64,000 nucleotides of DNA, from assembly GCA_963735495.1 (NCBI GenBank), contig CAVTLG010000009.1, positions 186,001 to 250,000 on the forward strand. Direction: 5' to 3'. Positions 1 through 8,743 of this stretch are shown here, piece by piece. Position numbers and translations under genes: made by a program. Source of the stretch: CAVTLG01 sp963735495 (GTDB taxonomy: Bacteria; Chloroflexota; Ktedonobacteria; Ktedonobacterales; Ktedonobacteraceae). The notes beneath the pieces were generated by a model. The model searched no databases and was not told where the DNA came from. It saw nothing but the letters and a program-made list of their open reading frames with translations. Every line of letters begins with the position of its first letter. Within the stretch, counting starts at the first letter, position 1.

Positions 1-1480
1 CCGTCGCAGCTTGTTTCTGCTTATAGTCGTTAACTGCTGGCTGTGTTGTCGTATCAGTGAGTTCATGTTGCATATCATAATATGCTGCGGCGAGTAGGAC
101 TTCGTTGGGAAGTTGTGATGCTGAAGCTGACTTGATGGGGGTAAGCTCATAGTCCTCCAGGAAGCTGGTGGGGGTGTGCCCGGCCTGGAAGGCTGGATGA
201 ATACTGATGGCGTGGAGTAAGGCGATGTTGGTGGTGACGCCAAAAATGACACACTGCTCAAGTGCGCGTTGTAGGCGTGCGATGGCGGCGGGTCGATCTT
301 CGGCGTAGACGATGAGCTTGGCAAGCATGGGGTCATAATATTGGGTGATCTCATCCCCGCTCTCAACTCCGTAGTCCAGGCGGATACCCGGTCCCTGTGG
401 TTTGACAAAGCGCGTAATGAGACCAGTGGATGGGAGAAAGTTCTGTGCCGGGTCCTCAGCGTAGAGACGCACTTCTAGCGCGTGTCCGCGTGGACTGATC
501 TGCTCCTGGATGATCTCAAGCGGCTCTCCGGCTGCGATACGCAGTTGATGACGGACAAGATCCAGGCCCGTAACCAGTTCGGTAACTGGATGCTCCACTT
601 GCAGGCGCGTATTCATTTCCAGGAAATAGAAACATTGATCGTCGTCAAGCATGAACTCGATGGTGCCAGCATTCGTATAGTGCGCGGCGCGGGCGATACG
701 CGCGGCTGCATCTCCCATGGTAGCGCGCAGTTCAGCCGTTAAGGCGCTGGAGGGACTTTCCTCAAGGATCTTTTGGTGACGACGCTGGATGGAACATTCG
801 CGTTCACCCAGGTGAATGAGTTGACCATGCCTATCTCCCAGAATCTGTATCTCGATGTGGCGTGGTCGCTGAATGAGTCGTTCCAGAAAGACCGTCGCAT
901 CACCGAACGCCGCGAGAGCCTCGCGCCTGGCACCTGCCAACTGCTCCAGAAAATCATCAGCCGTGTGAACCGCACGCATGCCTTTGCCTCCGCCACCGGC
1001 AGAGGCCTTGATCAGCAACGGAAAGCCGATACGCTGCGCTTCACGCAACAAGATATCGTCTTGCTGGCTCGCTCCATCGTAGCCCGGTACGGTGGGAGCA
1101 CCTACTGACTGCGCGAGTTGTTTGGCTGCGATCTTGGAACCCATCAGGCGCATAGCTGCAGCCGGTGGCCCAATAAAAGTGATCCCGGCTTGTTCACACG
1201 CGTCAACGAAGGCCGCATTCTCCGAGAGAAAACCATAGCCGGGATGGATGGCCTGTGCTCCGCTGCGTTGCGCTGCCTCAATGATGGCATCTATACGCAG
1301 GTAGCTCTGAGCGGCGGGCGCGGGACCAATAAAGTAGGCTTCATCTGCCTCTCGGACGTGGCGTGCGTTGCAATCAGCCTCCGAGTAGACGGCAACGGTG
1401 GCGATGTGCATCTCTCGGCAGGTCGCAATGATGCGGACGGCAATTTCTCCGCGATTGGCAACTAAAATTTTGTTGAACAT
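1..1480 (-). CDS. Biotin carboxylase subunit of an acyl-CoA carboxylase, probably 3-methylcrotonyl-CoA carboxylase alpha (3' end outside the window)
   Basis: The frame is open from the ATG at 1480 to the window edge, about 493 codons, so the C-terminus is not seen. The protein starts MFNKILVANRGEIAVRII, the classic biotin carboxylase N-terminus. It continues with HPGYGFLSENA, the ATP-grasp glycine loop (KASAGGGGKGMR) and the catalytic segment EMNTRLQVEHPVTE. The enzyme carboxylates biotin with bicarbonate and ATP. Family members of this size usually end in a biotinyl domain, which would lie beyond position 1. A GAGG ribosome binding site precedes the start. Just upstream on the same strand are an enoyl-CoA hydratase and a methylcrotonyl-type carboxyltransferase. 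The order carboxyltransferase, hydratase, biotin subunit matches leucine-degradation (liu) clusters. Propionyl- or geranyl-CoA carboxylase remain possible substrate assignments. Confidence 0.9.
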   Translation of the reverse strand, partial: MFNKILVANRGEIAVRIIATCREMHIATVAVYSEADCNARHVREADEAYFIGPAPAAQSYLRIDAIIEAAQRSGAQAIHPGYGFLSENAAFVDACEQAGITFIGPPAAAMRLMGSKIAAKQLAQSVGAPTVPGYDGASQQDDILLREAQRIGFPLLIKASAGGGGKGMRAVHTADDFLEQLAGARREALAAFGDATVFLERLIQRPRHIEIQILGDRHGQLIHLGERECSIQRRHQKILEESPSSALTAELRATMGDAAARIARAAHYTNAGTIEFMLDDDQCFYFLEMNTRLQVEHPVTELVTGLDLVRHQLRIAAGEPLEIIQEQISPRGHALEVRLYAEDPAQNFLPSTGLITRFVKPQGPGIRLDYGVESGDEITQYYDPMLAKLIVYAEDRPAAIARLQRALEQCVIFGVTTNIALLHAISIHPAFQAGHTPTSFLEDYELTPIKSASASQLPNEVLLAAAYYDMQHELTDTTTQPAVNDYKQKQAAT

Positions 1481-1495
1481 AGATCCTCGTGGACG

Positions 1496-2281
1496 CTACC
1501 AGCGTGGTTCGCGTTTCTCCAGGAAGGCGCTCAATCCTTCCTGCCCCTCTTCACTGACGCGCAATTGAGCTATCATTTCTGTGGTATAGCGGCGCGCATC
1601 CTCATCACTTAAATGATCCACCGTGAGCGCCAGCGCTTTGCAGGCGCGTATGGCCCTGGGTGCGCTACTGACTAACTCGTCGAGCGCCTTCTGTAGTGCA
1701 TCGTCAAGCGCCGGAAGCGGGACAACGGCGTGGACAAGCCCCATCGTGTGTGCTCGTTCGGCACTGAAGCGCTCGCCGGTCACAAACAAGGCGCGCGCAT
1801 TCGTCTCACCTATCTTGCGGATCACGTAAGGCGAGATAACGGCAGGCGCAATGCCGAGCTTGACTTCGCTAAAGGCAAAACGAGTATTGCTGGCGGCAAT
1901 CACGATATCGCAAGCCGCAACCAGGCCAATCCCACCGCCGATGGTTGCGCCATTCACCCTGGCGACAACCGGGCAAGGGAAGGTGTTGATGGCCTGGAGC
2001 AGGTCTGCCAGTTGTTGCGCGTCGTGTAGATTTTGTTCTGCGCTGAAGGTGATCGCTTCTTTCATCATAGTGACATCAGCACCCGCGCAGAACGAAGAAC
2101 CTTCTCCAGTAAGCACCAGCGCGTGCAAGCGTTCATCGGTGCTTAATTCAGTGAAGGCCGTGGTCAACTCCTGAATAAGCTGTGTATTTAGCGCATTACG
2201 CACTTCAGGACGACGCAATGTGATGGTGGCGATTTTGTCCTGAAAGCTATACTGCAGCGTAATATATGTATAATCGGTCAT
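1496..2281 (-). CDS. liuC: Enoyl-CoA hydratase/isomerase family protein, probable methylglutaconyl-CoA hydratase
   Basis: A 261-residue crotonase-fold protein of usual length. The two oxyanion-hole segments are visible: SSFCAGADV near residue 61 and GATIGGGIGLVAACDI near residue 110. An acidic residue expected in the active site follows in the FAFSEVKLG stretch. It sits 17 nt downstream of the carboxyltransferase gene and 15 nt upstream of the biotin carboxylase gene, all on the minus strand, so the three are probably one transcript. In the leucine pathway the enzyme hydrates 3-methylglutaconyl-CoA, the product of methylcrotonyl-CoA carboxylase, to HMG-CoA. A lyase for HMG-CoA is encoded at 18630-19553. 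The family is broad, so the substrate is inferred from context only. Confidence 0.85.
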   Translation of the reverse strand: MTDYTYITLQYSFQDKIATITLRRPEVRNALNTQLIQELTTAFTELSTDERLHALVLTGEGSSFCAGADVTMMKEAITFSAEQNLHDAQQLADLLQAINTFPCPVVARVNGATIGGGIGLVAACDIVIAASNTRFAFSEVKLGIAPAVISPYVIRKIGETNARALFVTGERFSAERAHTMGLVHAVVPLPALDDALQKALDELVSSAPRAIRACKALALTVDHLSDEDARRYTTEMIAQLRVSEEGQEGLSAFLEKREPRW

Positions 2282-2298
2282 GATGATCTCCTCAATCT

Positions 2299-3907
2299 TT
2301 ACATTCTAAATACGCCAAATGGCGTGTCAGGCATGGGCGCGTTCAGGGCTGCGGAGATGCCAAGCGCGAGCACTGTGCGCGTGTCGCGCGGATCGATAAT
2401 ACCATCATCCCATAGGCGCGCCGTGCTATAGTACGGATTGCCTTCTTCCTCGTATTTGTCAAGGATCGGTTGCATAAACTCTGCCTCTTCGTCTGCGCTC
2501 ATGGTTTTACCGCGTGCCGTCAACCCTTCTTTACGTACGGTTGCCAGGACGGTTGCTGCTTGCAGACCTCCCATCACGGAGATGCGTGCGTTCGGCCACA
2601 TCCATAGCTGGCGCGGTGAGTAAGCGCGTCCGCTCATGCCATAATTGCCGGCTCCAAATGAACCGCCAATAATGACCGTGAAGCGTGGTACCGGGGCATT
2701 GGCAACGGCCATGACCAGTTTGGCTCCATCTTTGGCGATGCCGCCGTTCTCATACTGGCGACCGACCATAAAGCCAGTGATATTTTGCAGGAAGATTAAG
2801 GGCGTTTGCCGCTGTGCGCAGAGTTCGATGAAGTGTGTAGCTTTCAAGGCGCTTTCGGAGAAGAGGATACCATTGTTGGCAATAATACCGACCGGGTAGC
2901 CCATTAATCTGGCAAAACCGCAGACGATGGTGGTACCGTAAAGCGCTTTGAACTCGTGGAAGTCGCTGTCATCAACGATGCGCGCAATCACTTCGCGTAC
3001 ATCATAGCTCTTGCGGCTGTCCGAGGGCACAATACCGAGCAGCTCGCCGGGATCGTAGCGCGGTGGCTCTGGCGTGTGGATGTCCCAGGGGATGTACTTG
3101 CGGCGGTTGAGATGCGAAACGATACTGCGACAGATCGCCAGCGCATGTTCATCATTAAAGGCGTAGTGATCTGTGACACCAGACGTGCGACTGTGGACAT
3201 CAGCGCCGCCGAGATCTTCCGCGCTGACTTCTTCACCGGTAGCCGCTTTGACCAGAGGTGGCCCTCCCAGGAAAATGGTGCCATTGCCACGTACAATGAC
3301 GGTTTCGTCGCTCATCGCCGGGACGTATGCGCCGCCAGCCGTGCAAGAACCCATGACCGCCGCGATTTGCGGAATACGCTTGCTCGAACATGCGAGCCTG
3401 GTTATAGAAGATGCGCCCGAAGTGGTCGCGGTCGGGAAAGACATCGGCCTGGAGAGGCAGAAACGCGCCACCGGAGTCGACCAGGTAGATGCAGGGGAGA
3501 TGATTTTGCTCGGCGATTTCTTGCGCGCGCAAGTGCTTTTTGACGGTCATGGGGTAATAACTCCCGCCCTTGACCGTGGCATCGTTGACGACGATGATAC
3601 ATTCCTGCTGCTCGACCAGTCCAATACCAGTAATGATACCCGCAGCCGGAGCTTCATTGTCGTACATGTCCCAGGCGGCGAGCGGACTCAATTCCAGAAA
3701 AGGTGTATCGGGATCGCAGAGAAGTTGAATACGTTCGCGCGCTAGCAGTTTGTTGCGCTTGCGATGTCTGGCAATGGCATCGGTCCCCCCGCCTTGCTGT
3801 ATGAGCTGAATACGCTGGCGGAGCTGGTCGAGGAGTTGCTGGAAATAGAGCGTATGCTCCTGAAAAGTGGGGTTGTTGCGGTCTATATGTGTTTCAATGA
3901 TGGCCAT
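2299..3907 (-). CDS. liuB: Carboxyltransferase subunit of 3-methylcrotonyl-CoA carboxylase (reading frame broken by one extra base)
   Basis: Two overlapping frames together make one carboxyltransferase. The first (start 3907) runs MAIIETHIDRNN to FYNQARM. The second continues with SSKRIPQIAAVMGSCTAGGAYVPAMSDE-like sequence to a stop at 2299. Deleting one A at plus-strand 3387-3388 (in CTCGAACATG) joins them as QARMSSKRIPQIA, matching the family motif NQAxMSxxGIPQIA. The joined length is 1609 nt, 3n+1, and gives about 535 residues, the usual size. Other hallmarks are VDSGGAFLPLQ, the IANNGILFSESALKATHFI segment and SFGAGNYGMSGRAYSPR. An AGAGGAAC ribosome binding site precedes ATG 3907. The gene leads the carboxyltransferase-hydratase-biotin carboxylase block. 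A real frameshift would remove the second half of the active site; a sequence error is more likely (see findings). Confidence 0.88.
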
Positions 3908-4148
3908 TGTTCCTCTTATCCTCTCAACTGCGGCGATGGAGATTGGCTTGTGCTATGCTCCGTTGCGTTGTAAGTGCAGCATAGCACTACGAGCATAGAG
4001 CGTCAAGTTTGTGATGGGGAGTGTATAAGTTTTAGCTATGATGGTGATTAACCCATTTCTCATAGGGTGCGGAAATTCTATTGTGGATGTGTTATGCTGT
4101 AAAAAAAAATAAGCACTTTAGGTAGTCATTGTAAACAAGGAGAACCTG

Positions 4149-4418
4149 ATGGAAACTTTTAGGGATGAGGACGCTATAACAGACTCTGTATCTGAGACGA
4201 TACACCCGCTATCTCAAGATGAAGAGGAAGGGATAACGTCACTGCAACAGCAACGGAGACAATTGCATACACAGCGGGTGCTCCTTGATCTTGAGCGAGT
4301 AGAGCTGGAAGAACGCTTGAGCGAGCTTCAGCTTCAATATACATTGCTTGATGCGCTGGCGGAACAATTGGATCGGCAGGAAGCCATGTTGATTGCTGAG
4401 CAGCAACGTCATAAGTAA
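4149..4418 (+). CDS. Small charged coiled-coil protein, function unknown
   Basis: An 89-residue protein preceded by AAGGAGAACCTG, a good ribosome binding site. Residues 1-30 are acidic. From about residue 30 the sequence is one predicted long helix rich in Leu, Gln, Glu and Arg, with heptad-like spacing (LDLERVELEERLSELQLQ), as in a short coiled coil. There is no membrane segment or cysteine. It is monocistronic, with its own terminator at 4452-4493. I recognise no family. A scaffold or oligomerising adaptor role is possible but unsupported. Confidence 0.65.
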   Translation: METFRDEDAITDSVSETIHPLSQDEEEGITSLQQQRRQLHTQRVLLDLERVELEERLSELQLQYTLLDALAEQLDRQEAMLIAEQQRHK

Positions 4419-4451
4419 ACGAAACCTACAAAGTCCTTTAGGTCCCTTGCG

Positions 4452-4493
4452 AAGAGGCTCTAGCGCTATCTGGCAACGCTAGAGCCTCTTTTT
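4452..4493 (+). terminator. Rho-independent terminator after the coiled-coil gene
   Basis: A perfect 12-bp stem, GAGGCTCTAGCG (4454-4465) with CGCTAGAGCCTC (4477-4488), has an 11-nt loop and is followed by five T residues. It lies 34 nt after the stop of the small coiled-coil gene. Confidence 0.9.
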
Positions 4494-4714
4494 GACAGTT
4501 TATCGCCCTCAAAACGGCTACTGGAGAAGCGTATTCATCTTGTCTGCTGCCTCCATTTGCATCGAGGGTAACACGTGAGAATAGATATTCGCGGTCATAT
4601 CCAGCGGTCAAGTCTGAACAGTTTCTTCCCTCCTTCCCCATAGACTTCCTTGCTCTTTCTCTGCTATACTCCTCCCTGCATTTCGCTTTTCTCATCAACA
4701 GGAGGTCATCTACC

Positions 4715-6544
4715 ATGGAACGAGTACAACCACATGAGGCAGGCCAAAAGACATCACAAGATGGGTTAGATATGGCACGTCTGGCTCTTCGTAACAAACG
4801 TGAACGTGATAGTAAGTCACCTGATCGCGCTTCCAAACGTGAACGGCTTGGCTCTACACCCTCTGCCGACCCACGTGAGACATCACCACAGAACATCACA
4901 GCGGCTGATGATCTCCACTCCTTGCTGCCACCCGACCTCCAGCCAGATTTTGGTCTGGTGGGCGGTGAGGGACTCGATCTGCTGCGCTCCCCCAGTGGGA
5001 CGCCACGGATGAACACAGACTCGTCCCCGCAACAGGGCCACCAACAGCAACCAGAGAGTTCCTCTTCATCACCACAGAACATCACAGCGGCTGATGACCC
5101 CCACTCCTTGCTGCCACCCGACCTCCAGCCAGATTTTGGTCTGGTGGGCGGTGAGGGACTCGATCTGCTGCGCTCTCCCTCTAGGACGCCACGGATGGAC
5201 ACAGACTCGTCCTCGCAGCAACCAGAGAGCTCCTCTTCCGAGCGCAAGTCCTACGAAACAGCAAGAAGGGAGCTCAATGCACTACACAACGAGGAAATGG
5301 ACATCCTGGAGCAGATGGGTGAAGCTGGGATGGACGTGACAGAGAAGCGGGCCAAGATGCGAGAGCGACACCAGGCACAGCGAAAGCTGGTCTATGATAC
5401 ATACAGACTCCCTGAGCTCAAGCCCTACGAAACAGCCAAAAAGGAGCTCAAGATACCGCACGAACAGGAAGCGGATGCCCTGGAGCAGATGGGCAAAGCT
5501 GGGATAGACGTGACAGAGAAGCAGGCCGAGATGCGAGAGCGACACAGGCAAGAGCGAGAGCGGCTCGCCGTGAAATACGGCGGCAGGCCCTACGAAACAG
5601 CAAAAAGAGAGATCGAGGCACCGTATCAACAGGAAGTGGGCGATCTGGAGGAGATCGGCAACGCTGGGGACACGATACTAAAGCGACAGATGCAACGGCG
5701 AAAGCAGCTCTTTGTGGACTACGGACTTTCTGAACACGAGTCCTATCAGTCAGCCAAAGAGGACCTCGAGGCACTGCACAACAAGGAAGTGGACATCCTG
5801 GAGCAGATGAACAATGCTGGGATGGACGTGACAGAGAAGCGGGCTGAGATGCTAGAGCGACAGACGCAACGGCGAAAGCGACACTCTGTGGAGTACGAAC
5901 TCTCTGAGCGCAAGTCCTACGAAACAGCAAGAAGGGAGATCGAGGCACTGCACAACAAGGAAGCGAACGTCCTGGAGCAGATGGGCAAAGTTGGGATGGA
6001 CGTAACAGAGAAGCAGGCCGAGATGCGAGAGCGACACCAGGAACAGCTAAGGCTGCTCTATGCGGATTACGGAACCCCTGTTGATTATTCAGTACATAGA
6101 TATATAGATAAGATATTAACGAGTAGGGGACATAAAACAAGAGCACTAATGACTAAGGAGGCAAAAGATAACGGAATCAAAGATATACATAGAATAATAG
6201 ATGATATATTAATAAATGAAACAGGTAGAACAAGCTTTTCACTGTTGGATGAGGGATGCATACAAGATACAGGCGAAAACATAGCTGCATTGCGACTTAT
6301 AGTGAGACATAGCGATAAATCTTATAAAGAGATATACAAGCAAAAGATGGAAAATAAAAGCAAGCAAGAATTACAAGCGCACCAGGAACATTCATCGCCT
6401 CTCGCTGATGCTTCACAGGCGGAGGCCAAGCAGGCCACACACGCTGGCAAGGCGAGTGACCGTGAGCCGTTGTCTGAGGGTGAGGACTGGGTGGACATGT
6501 TTACCACCATGCCTGGGGGCGAGGACGTTATGGAAGAAGGCTGA
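4715..6544 (+). CDS. 609-residue repeat protein with two nested repeat systems, function unknown
   Basis: AGGAGG (4700-4705) precedes ATG 4715. Residues 57-105 and 119-167 are two nearly identical, proline-rich, probably disordered units (core LLPPDLQPDFGLVGGEGLD). Residues about 178-455 hold five tandem units of 51-58 residues, each starting (S/P)YETAKxE, with DxLEQMGKAGMDVTEKxAEM in the middle and RERHxxQxxLxxxYG at the end. They are highly charged and predicted helical, like coiled-coil spectrin-type arrays. Unit 3 lacks the VTEK segment. Residues about 456-555 form a different, AT-rich domain (HRYIDKILTSRGHKTRALMT) that reads like a small helical domain. The tail is acidic. There is no signal peptide or membrane helix. 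I do not recognise the family. Repeat growth plus a compositional break suggests a mosaic accessory gene. Confidence 0.75.
   Translation: MERVQPHEAGQKTSQDGLDMARLALRNKRERDSKSPDRASKRERLGSTPSADPRETSPQNITAADDLHSLLPPDLQPDFGLVGGEGLDLLRSPSGTPRMNTDSSPQQGHQQQPESSSSSPQNITAADDPHSLLPPDLQPDFGLVGGEGLDLLRSPSRTPRMDTDSSSQQPESSSSERKSYETARRELNALHNEEMDILEQMGEAGMDVTEKRAKMRERHQAQRKLVYDTYRLPELKPYETAKKELKIPHEQEADALEQMGKAGIDVTEKQAEMRERHRQERERLAVKYGGRPYETAKREIEAPYQQEVGDLEEIGNAGDTILKRQMQRRKQLFVDYGLSEHESYQSAKEDLEALHNKEVDILEQMNNAGMDVTEKRAEMLERQTQRRKRHSVEYELSERKSYETARREIEALHNKEANVLEQMGKVGMDVTEKQAEMRERHQEQLRLLYADYGTPVDYSVHRYIDKILTSRGHKTRALMTKEAKDNGIKDIHRIIDDILINETGRTSFSLLDEGCIQDTGENIAALRLIVRHSDKSYKEIYKQKMENKSKQELQAHQEHSSPLADASQAEAKQATHAGKASDREPLSEGEDWVDMFTTMPGGEDVMEEG
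4883..5218 (+). repeat. Tandem duplication of 186 nt within the repeat protein gene
   Basis: Two copies start at about 4883 and 5069. A stretch of more than 100 nt, from the AACATCACAGCGG start to the CTGCTGCGCTC end, is nearly identical between them. They differ at a few positions (for example TGATCTCCAC versus TGACCCCCAC). The unit length is a multiple of three, so the frame is kept. The near identity at DNA level points to a recent duplication. Confidence 0.85.
5246..6076 (+). repeat. Five tandem 153-174 nt coding repeats
   Basis: Units begin near 5246, 5420, 5585, 5738 and 5912, each opening with a variant of TCCTACGAAACAGC. They encode the 51-58 residue charged helical repeats of the 609-residue protein. 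Units 1, 4 and 5 are closest to each other; unit 3 is shortest. Codon-level divergence is larger than in the N-terminal duplication, so this array is older. Confidence 0.85.
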
Positions 6545-6658
6545 TAATTCGATGTCCCGGAATTAGCTATTGTGTTGCCTCTCTGAGCTATTATCTGGGT
6601 CAGATGACCCTGTCAATTGCCAATTACGCCCTTTATGCTATAAACAGCAAGAAAAGGG

Positions 6659-6731
6659 ATCTCCGTCCATGAGGGGAAAATCGGGTAGGGGCGTCACCTT
6701 CGACGTTTCCTCTTACAAGGATGGAGACCCA
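6659..6731. repeat. Palindromic repeat family 1, short internally deleted copy
   Basis: The left arm, TCTCCGTCC followed by GAGGGGAAAATCGGGTAGG, is shared with copies near 51918 and 60169. The right arm, CGACGTTTCC to AAGGATGGAGA, is the inverse of the other terminus of those copies. The middle is missing. It lies just before the start of the alpha/beta hydrolase gene, which argues against the longer upstream start for that gene. Confidence 0.75.
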
Positions 6732-6755
6732 TATACAGCATGGAAGGTGAATACT

Positions 6756-8000
6756 ATGCCACTATTATTGAACGTGGCTGGAACGCAAGACAAGCCGCGA
6801 AAGCCTTTTTTTCGCCAGCGCCTGATCAGGATTTCCAGTCTCCCACGACCACGGCTGAGCACCACTGTACGTATCTGCTTACTGCTGCTTTTTGTACTGG
6901 GCTTCTTCCTTTCCGTCTTTCCGCTGGGGCGTGCCAGCGTACGTGCTGGCTTGCTCCTACCCGCCTTGCTCAGTTCCTCCACGTCGCCTCCACTCGCCAT
7001 CAGCGGAGAGCCGATCAAGCATACTCAGTTGAGCATACCTTTGCGTAGCGGCCCGGTACTTTTGGATGTCTTTGCCCCGACGACGCGGCCTCCCTTGCTG
7101 GCCGGGTCATATGGAGGTATGTTGATCATTCCAGGGGTAGGTGATAACCGGCAGGTGCCCCAACTGCTGAACCTCTCGGAAGCGCTGGCTCATACAGGCA
7201 TCACCGTTATGGACATGACTACCCAGACACTGATCAATTACGATCTATCGGCGCTGGATAGTGATGCAGCCGTGGTTGCCTTCCAAAAGCTGGCCACCTG
7301 GCCAGGCGTATCTGCGCAGCATGTCGGTATCTTTTCACTGAGCGGCGGCGTACTGGCCGGAACATTTGCCGCCGCCGATCCACGTATTCGCAATCAGGTG
7401 GCATATATCGTAAATTTTGGAGGCTACTTTGACACCACCGATCTCTTGCGCGCCTTTGGTAGACGTTGGATCATGATCGATGGACACCAGGAAGCCTGGC
7501 AACCAGGCCCGGTCTCTTTACAGGTCCTGAGCAACTTGCTCACTGATCCCCTGTCATTTGACGAGCAGATCATGATTAAAGATGCTATTGACGATAATAG
7601 TCCATTGACAGCAGACGAGGTAACTTCCCTCTCTCCACCGGCTCAAGCTATGTATCACTTGCTTGTCGGAGATCAACCTGCGCGCGTCGCTGCGAACATT
7701 GCGGCGTTGCCTGCATCCGTGCATGCTGAGCTGATTGATCTCTCTCCAGCGAAAGTTATCACACAGCTTCGCGCCCCTGTCTTCCTGCTACATGACCGCC
7801 ATGATGATTCGGTACCGGTGACTGAGTCGCGTGATTTTGCCGCCGCACTTGCGCGCCTCCATCATCCATATAGCTATGTCGAATTTGATATTTTCGACCA
7901 TGTCTTAGTACGTTCACATCTCGATCTCTGGCAATTAGCGAGCGATGGCTCACGCCTTTTTGCCGTCTTACTACAAGTCATCCAGCTTAGTTCACCATAA
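6756..8000 (+). CDS. Membrane-anchored alpha/beta hydrolase, substrate unknown
   Basis: The frame is open from 6570, but the first 62 codons run through a palindromic repeat, so the start is placed at ATG 6756 after AAGGTG. That gives 414 residues. One hydrophobic segment (ICLLLLFVLGFFLSVFPLG) near residues 45-65 suggests an N-terminal anchor with the enzyme outside the cell. The hydrolase core shows a strand-turn GMLIIPGVGD, the nucleophile elbow IFSLSGGVLAG (Ser in SLSGG), an acid region (LLHDRHDDSVPV) and a C-terminal FDHVLVRSH where the catalytic His would be. This order fits a dienelactone hydrolase or esterase fold. It probably forms a pair with the small membrane protein 48 nt downstream. 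Confidence 0.75.
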   Translation: MPLLLNVAGTQDKPRKPFFRQRLIRISSLPRPRLSTTVRICLLLLFVLGFFLSVFPLGRASVRAGLLLPALLSSSTSPPLAISGEPIKHTQLSIPLRSGPVLLDVFAPTTRPPLLAGSYGGMLIIPGVGDNRQVPQLLNLSEALAHTGITVMDMTTQTLINYDLSALDSDAAVVAFQKLATWPGVSAQHVGIFSLSGGVLAGTFAAADPRIRNQVAYIVNFGGYFDTTDLLRAFGRRWIMIDGHQEAWQPGPVSLQVLSNLLTDPLSFDEQIMIKDAIDDNSPLTADEVTSLSPPAQAMYHLLVGDQPARVAANIAALPASVHAELIDLSPAKVITQLRAPVFLLHDRHDDSVPVTESRDFAAALARLHHPYSYVEFDIFDHVLVRSHLDLWQLASDGSRLFAVLLQVIQLSSP

Positions 8001-8048
8001 TATGTAAAGAAACTATGTTTCATACTTATAAAATCAGGAGTTGTATTT

Positions 8049-8318
8049 GTGTCTATTCTACTCTTGCTCTGGCTCGTTTTAGGTGCTGTGATAGGTTGCC
8101 TTACCTGCCTGGCTAACCTGGCACCGTCTGCGTGGAGACGCCTGTGTTGGCTTGCTCTGCCGTTGCTTGGCATCGTAATCGCGCTTGTCGCTGGATGGTT
8201 AGGTACGTTGCTGGTTGGCAAATACCTTGCGACTGCCATTGTCTTATGGGTGACTATTACTGGTACTGTATGTTTCTCCAGGCTTCTGCCCTGGGCGGTG
8301 ATGAAATCTAGACGATGA
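8049..8318 (+). CDS. Small integral membrane protein, function unknown
   Basis: An 89-residue protein starting at GTG 8049, 8 nt after AGGAG. Three hydrophobic segments are visible: LLLLWLVLGAVIGCLTCLA, LALPLLGIVIALVAGWLGTLL and ATAIVLWVTITGTVCF. The C-terminus is short and basic (MKSRR). It follows the hydrolase gene closely, probably in one transcript. A palindromic repeat begins right after the stop codon. I recognise no family. Confidence 0.65.
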   Translation: MSILLLLWLVLGAVIGCLTCLANLAPSAWRRLCWLALPLLGIVIALVAGWLGTLLVGKYLATAIVLWVTITGTVCFSRLLPWAVMKSRR

Positions 8319-8606
8319 GTAGGGTGGCGACCCTCCCTATAGGCGCGAACGCAAGAAGAGACGAGTTTCTAGCGTGATACATCAGGTGCAAAAAAGGAAA
8401 TACCGGGAAGATTGCCACCTTTCCTGGCTCCGCTCTCACGTGGACAATTGGGTAGGGGCGTGTCCTTGCGACCGCCCTGGAGGCCACGAGGTGAGCCACC
8501 GGGCGCACGCAAGGTGACGCCCCTACCCCGTTGCCGATGAAACTCAGCCGTTCTTACGCTCACACCTATAGGTGATACACCCTACCCCGTTTCCCGCTGT
8601 TTCCCC
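8318..8606. repeat. Palindromic repeat family 1, long copy
   Basis: The left end (GGGTGGCGACCCTCCCTATA then GGCGCGAACG) is an inverted relative of the right end (CGCTCACACCTATAGGTGATA then CACCCTACCCC). Internally GGGTAGGGGCGTGTCC (about 8450) pairs with GGTGACGCCCCTACCCC (about 8510). No open reading frame of note lies inside. The same right end occurs in the copy at 60795-60965. Confidence 0.75.
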
Positions 8607-8647
8607 CCGGGATGAAGAGCTTTGGGTGACTGGTGCGCCAAAAAATC

Positions 8648-8710
8648 ATTGACTAAGTTAGCTATTGTTTGTTATACTTATGTGTAGATCGTTGACTGAG
8701 TTAGTTAATC
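8648..8710 (+). promoter_or_regulatory. Promoter and probable autoregulatory operator of the MarR gene
   Basis: TTGACT (8649-8654), an 18-nt spacer and TATACT (8673-8678) form a sigma-70-like promoter. The -35 box lies inside ATTGACTAAGTTAG, which is repeated as GTTGACTGAGTTAG at 8692-8705, just after the -10 box. Two similar sites bracketing the promoter are what a MarR autorepressor would use. The binding itself is inferred. Confidence 0.6.
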
Positions 8711-8743
8711 GGCGGACTGATGCAACTTTGAGGAGGGTGTTTT

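Noticed and set aside
773..1465. Plus-strand frames opposite the biotin carboxylase gene
   Set aside because: They are complementary-strand shadows of a gene with clear motifs and have no ribosome binding sites.
5448..6146. A 232-codon open frame on the minus strand opposite the five repeats
   Set aside because: It mirrors the repeat unit of the plus-strand gene, has no ribosome binding site and reads as low-complexity Ser/Leu/Arg sequence. The same applies to the minus frame at 4438-5247.
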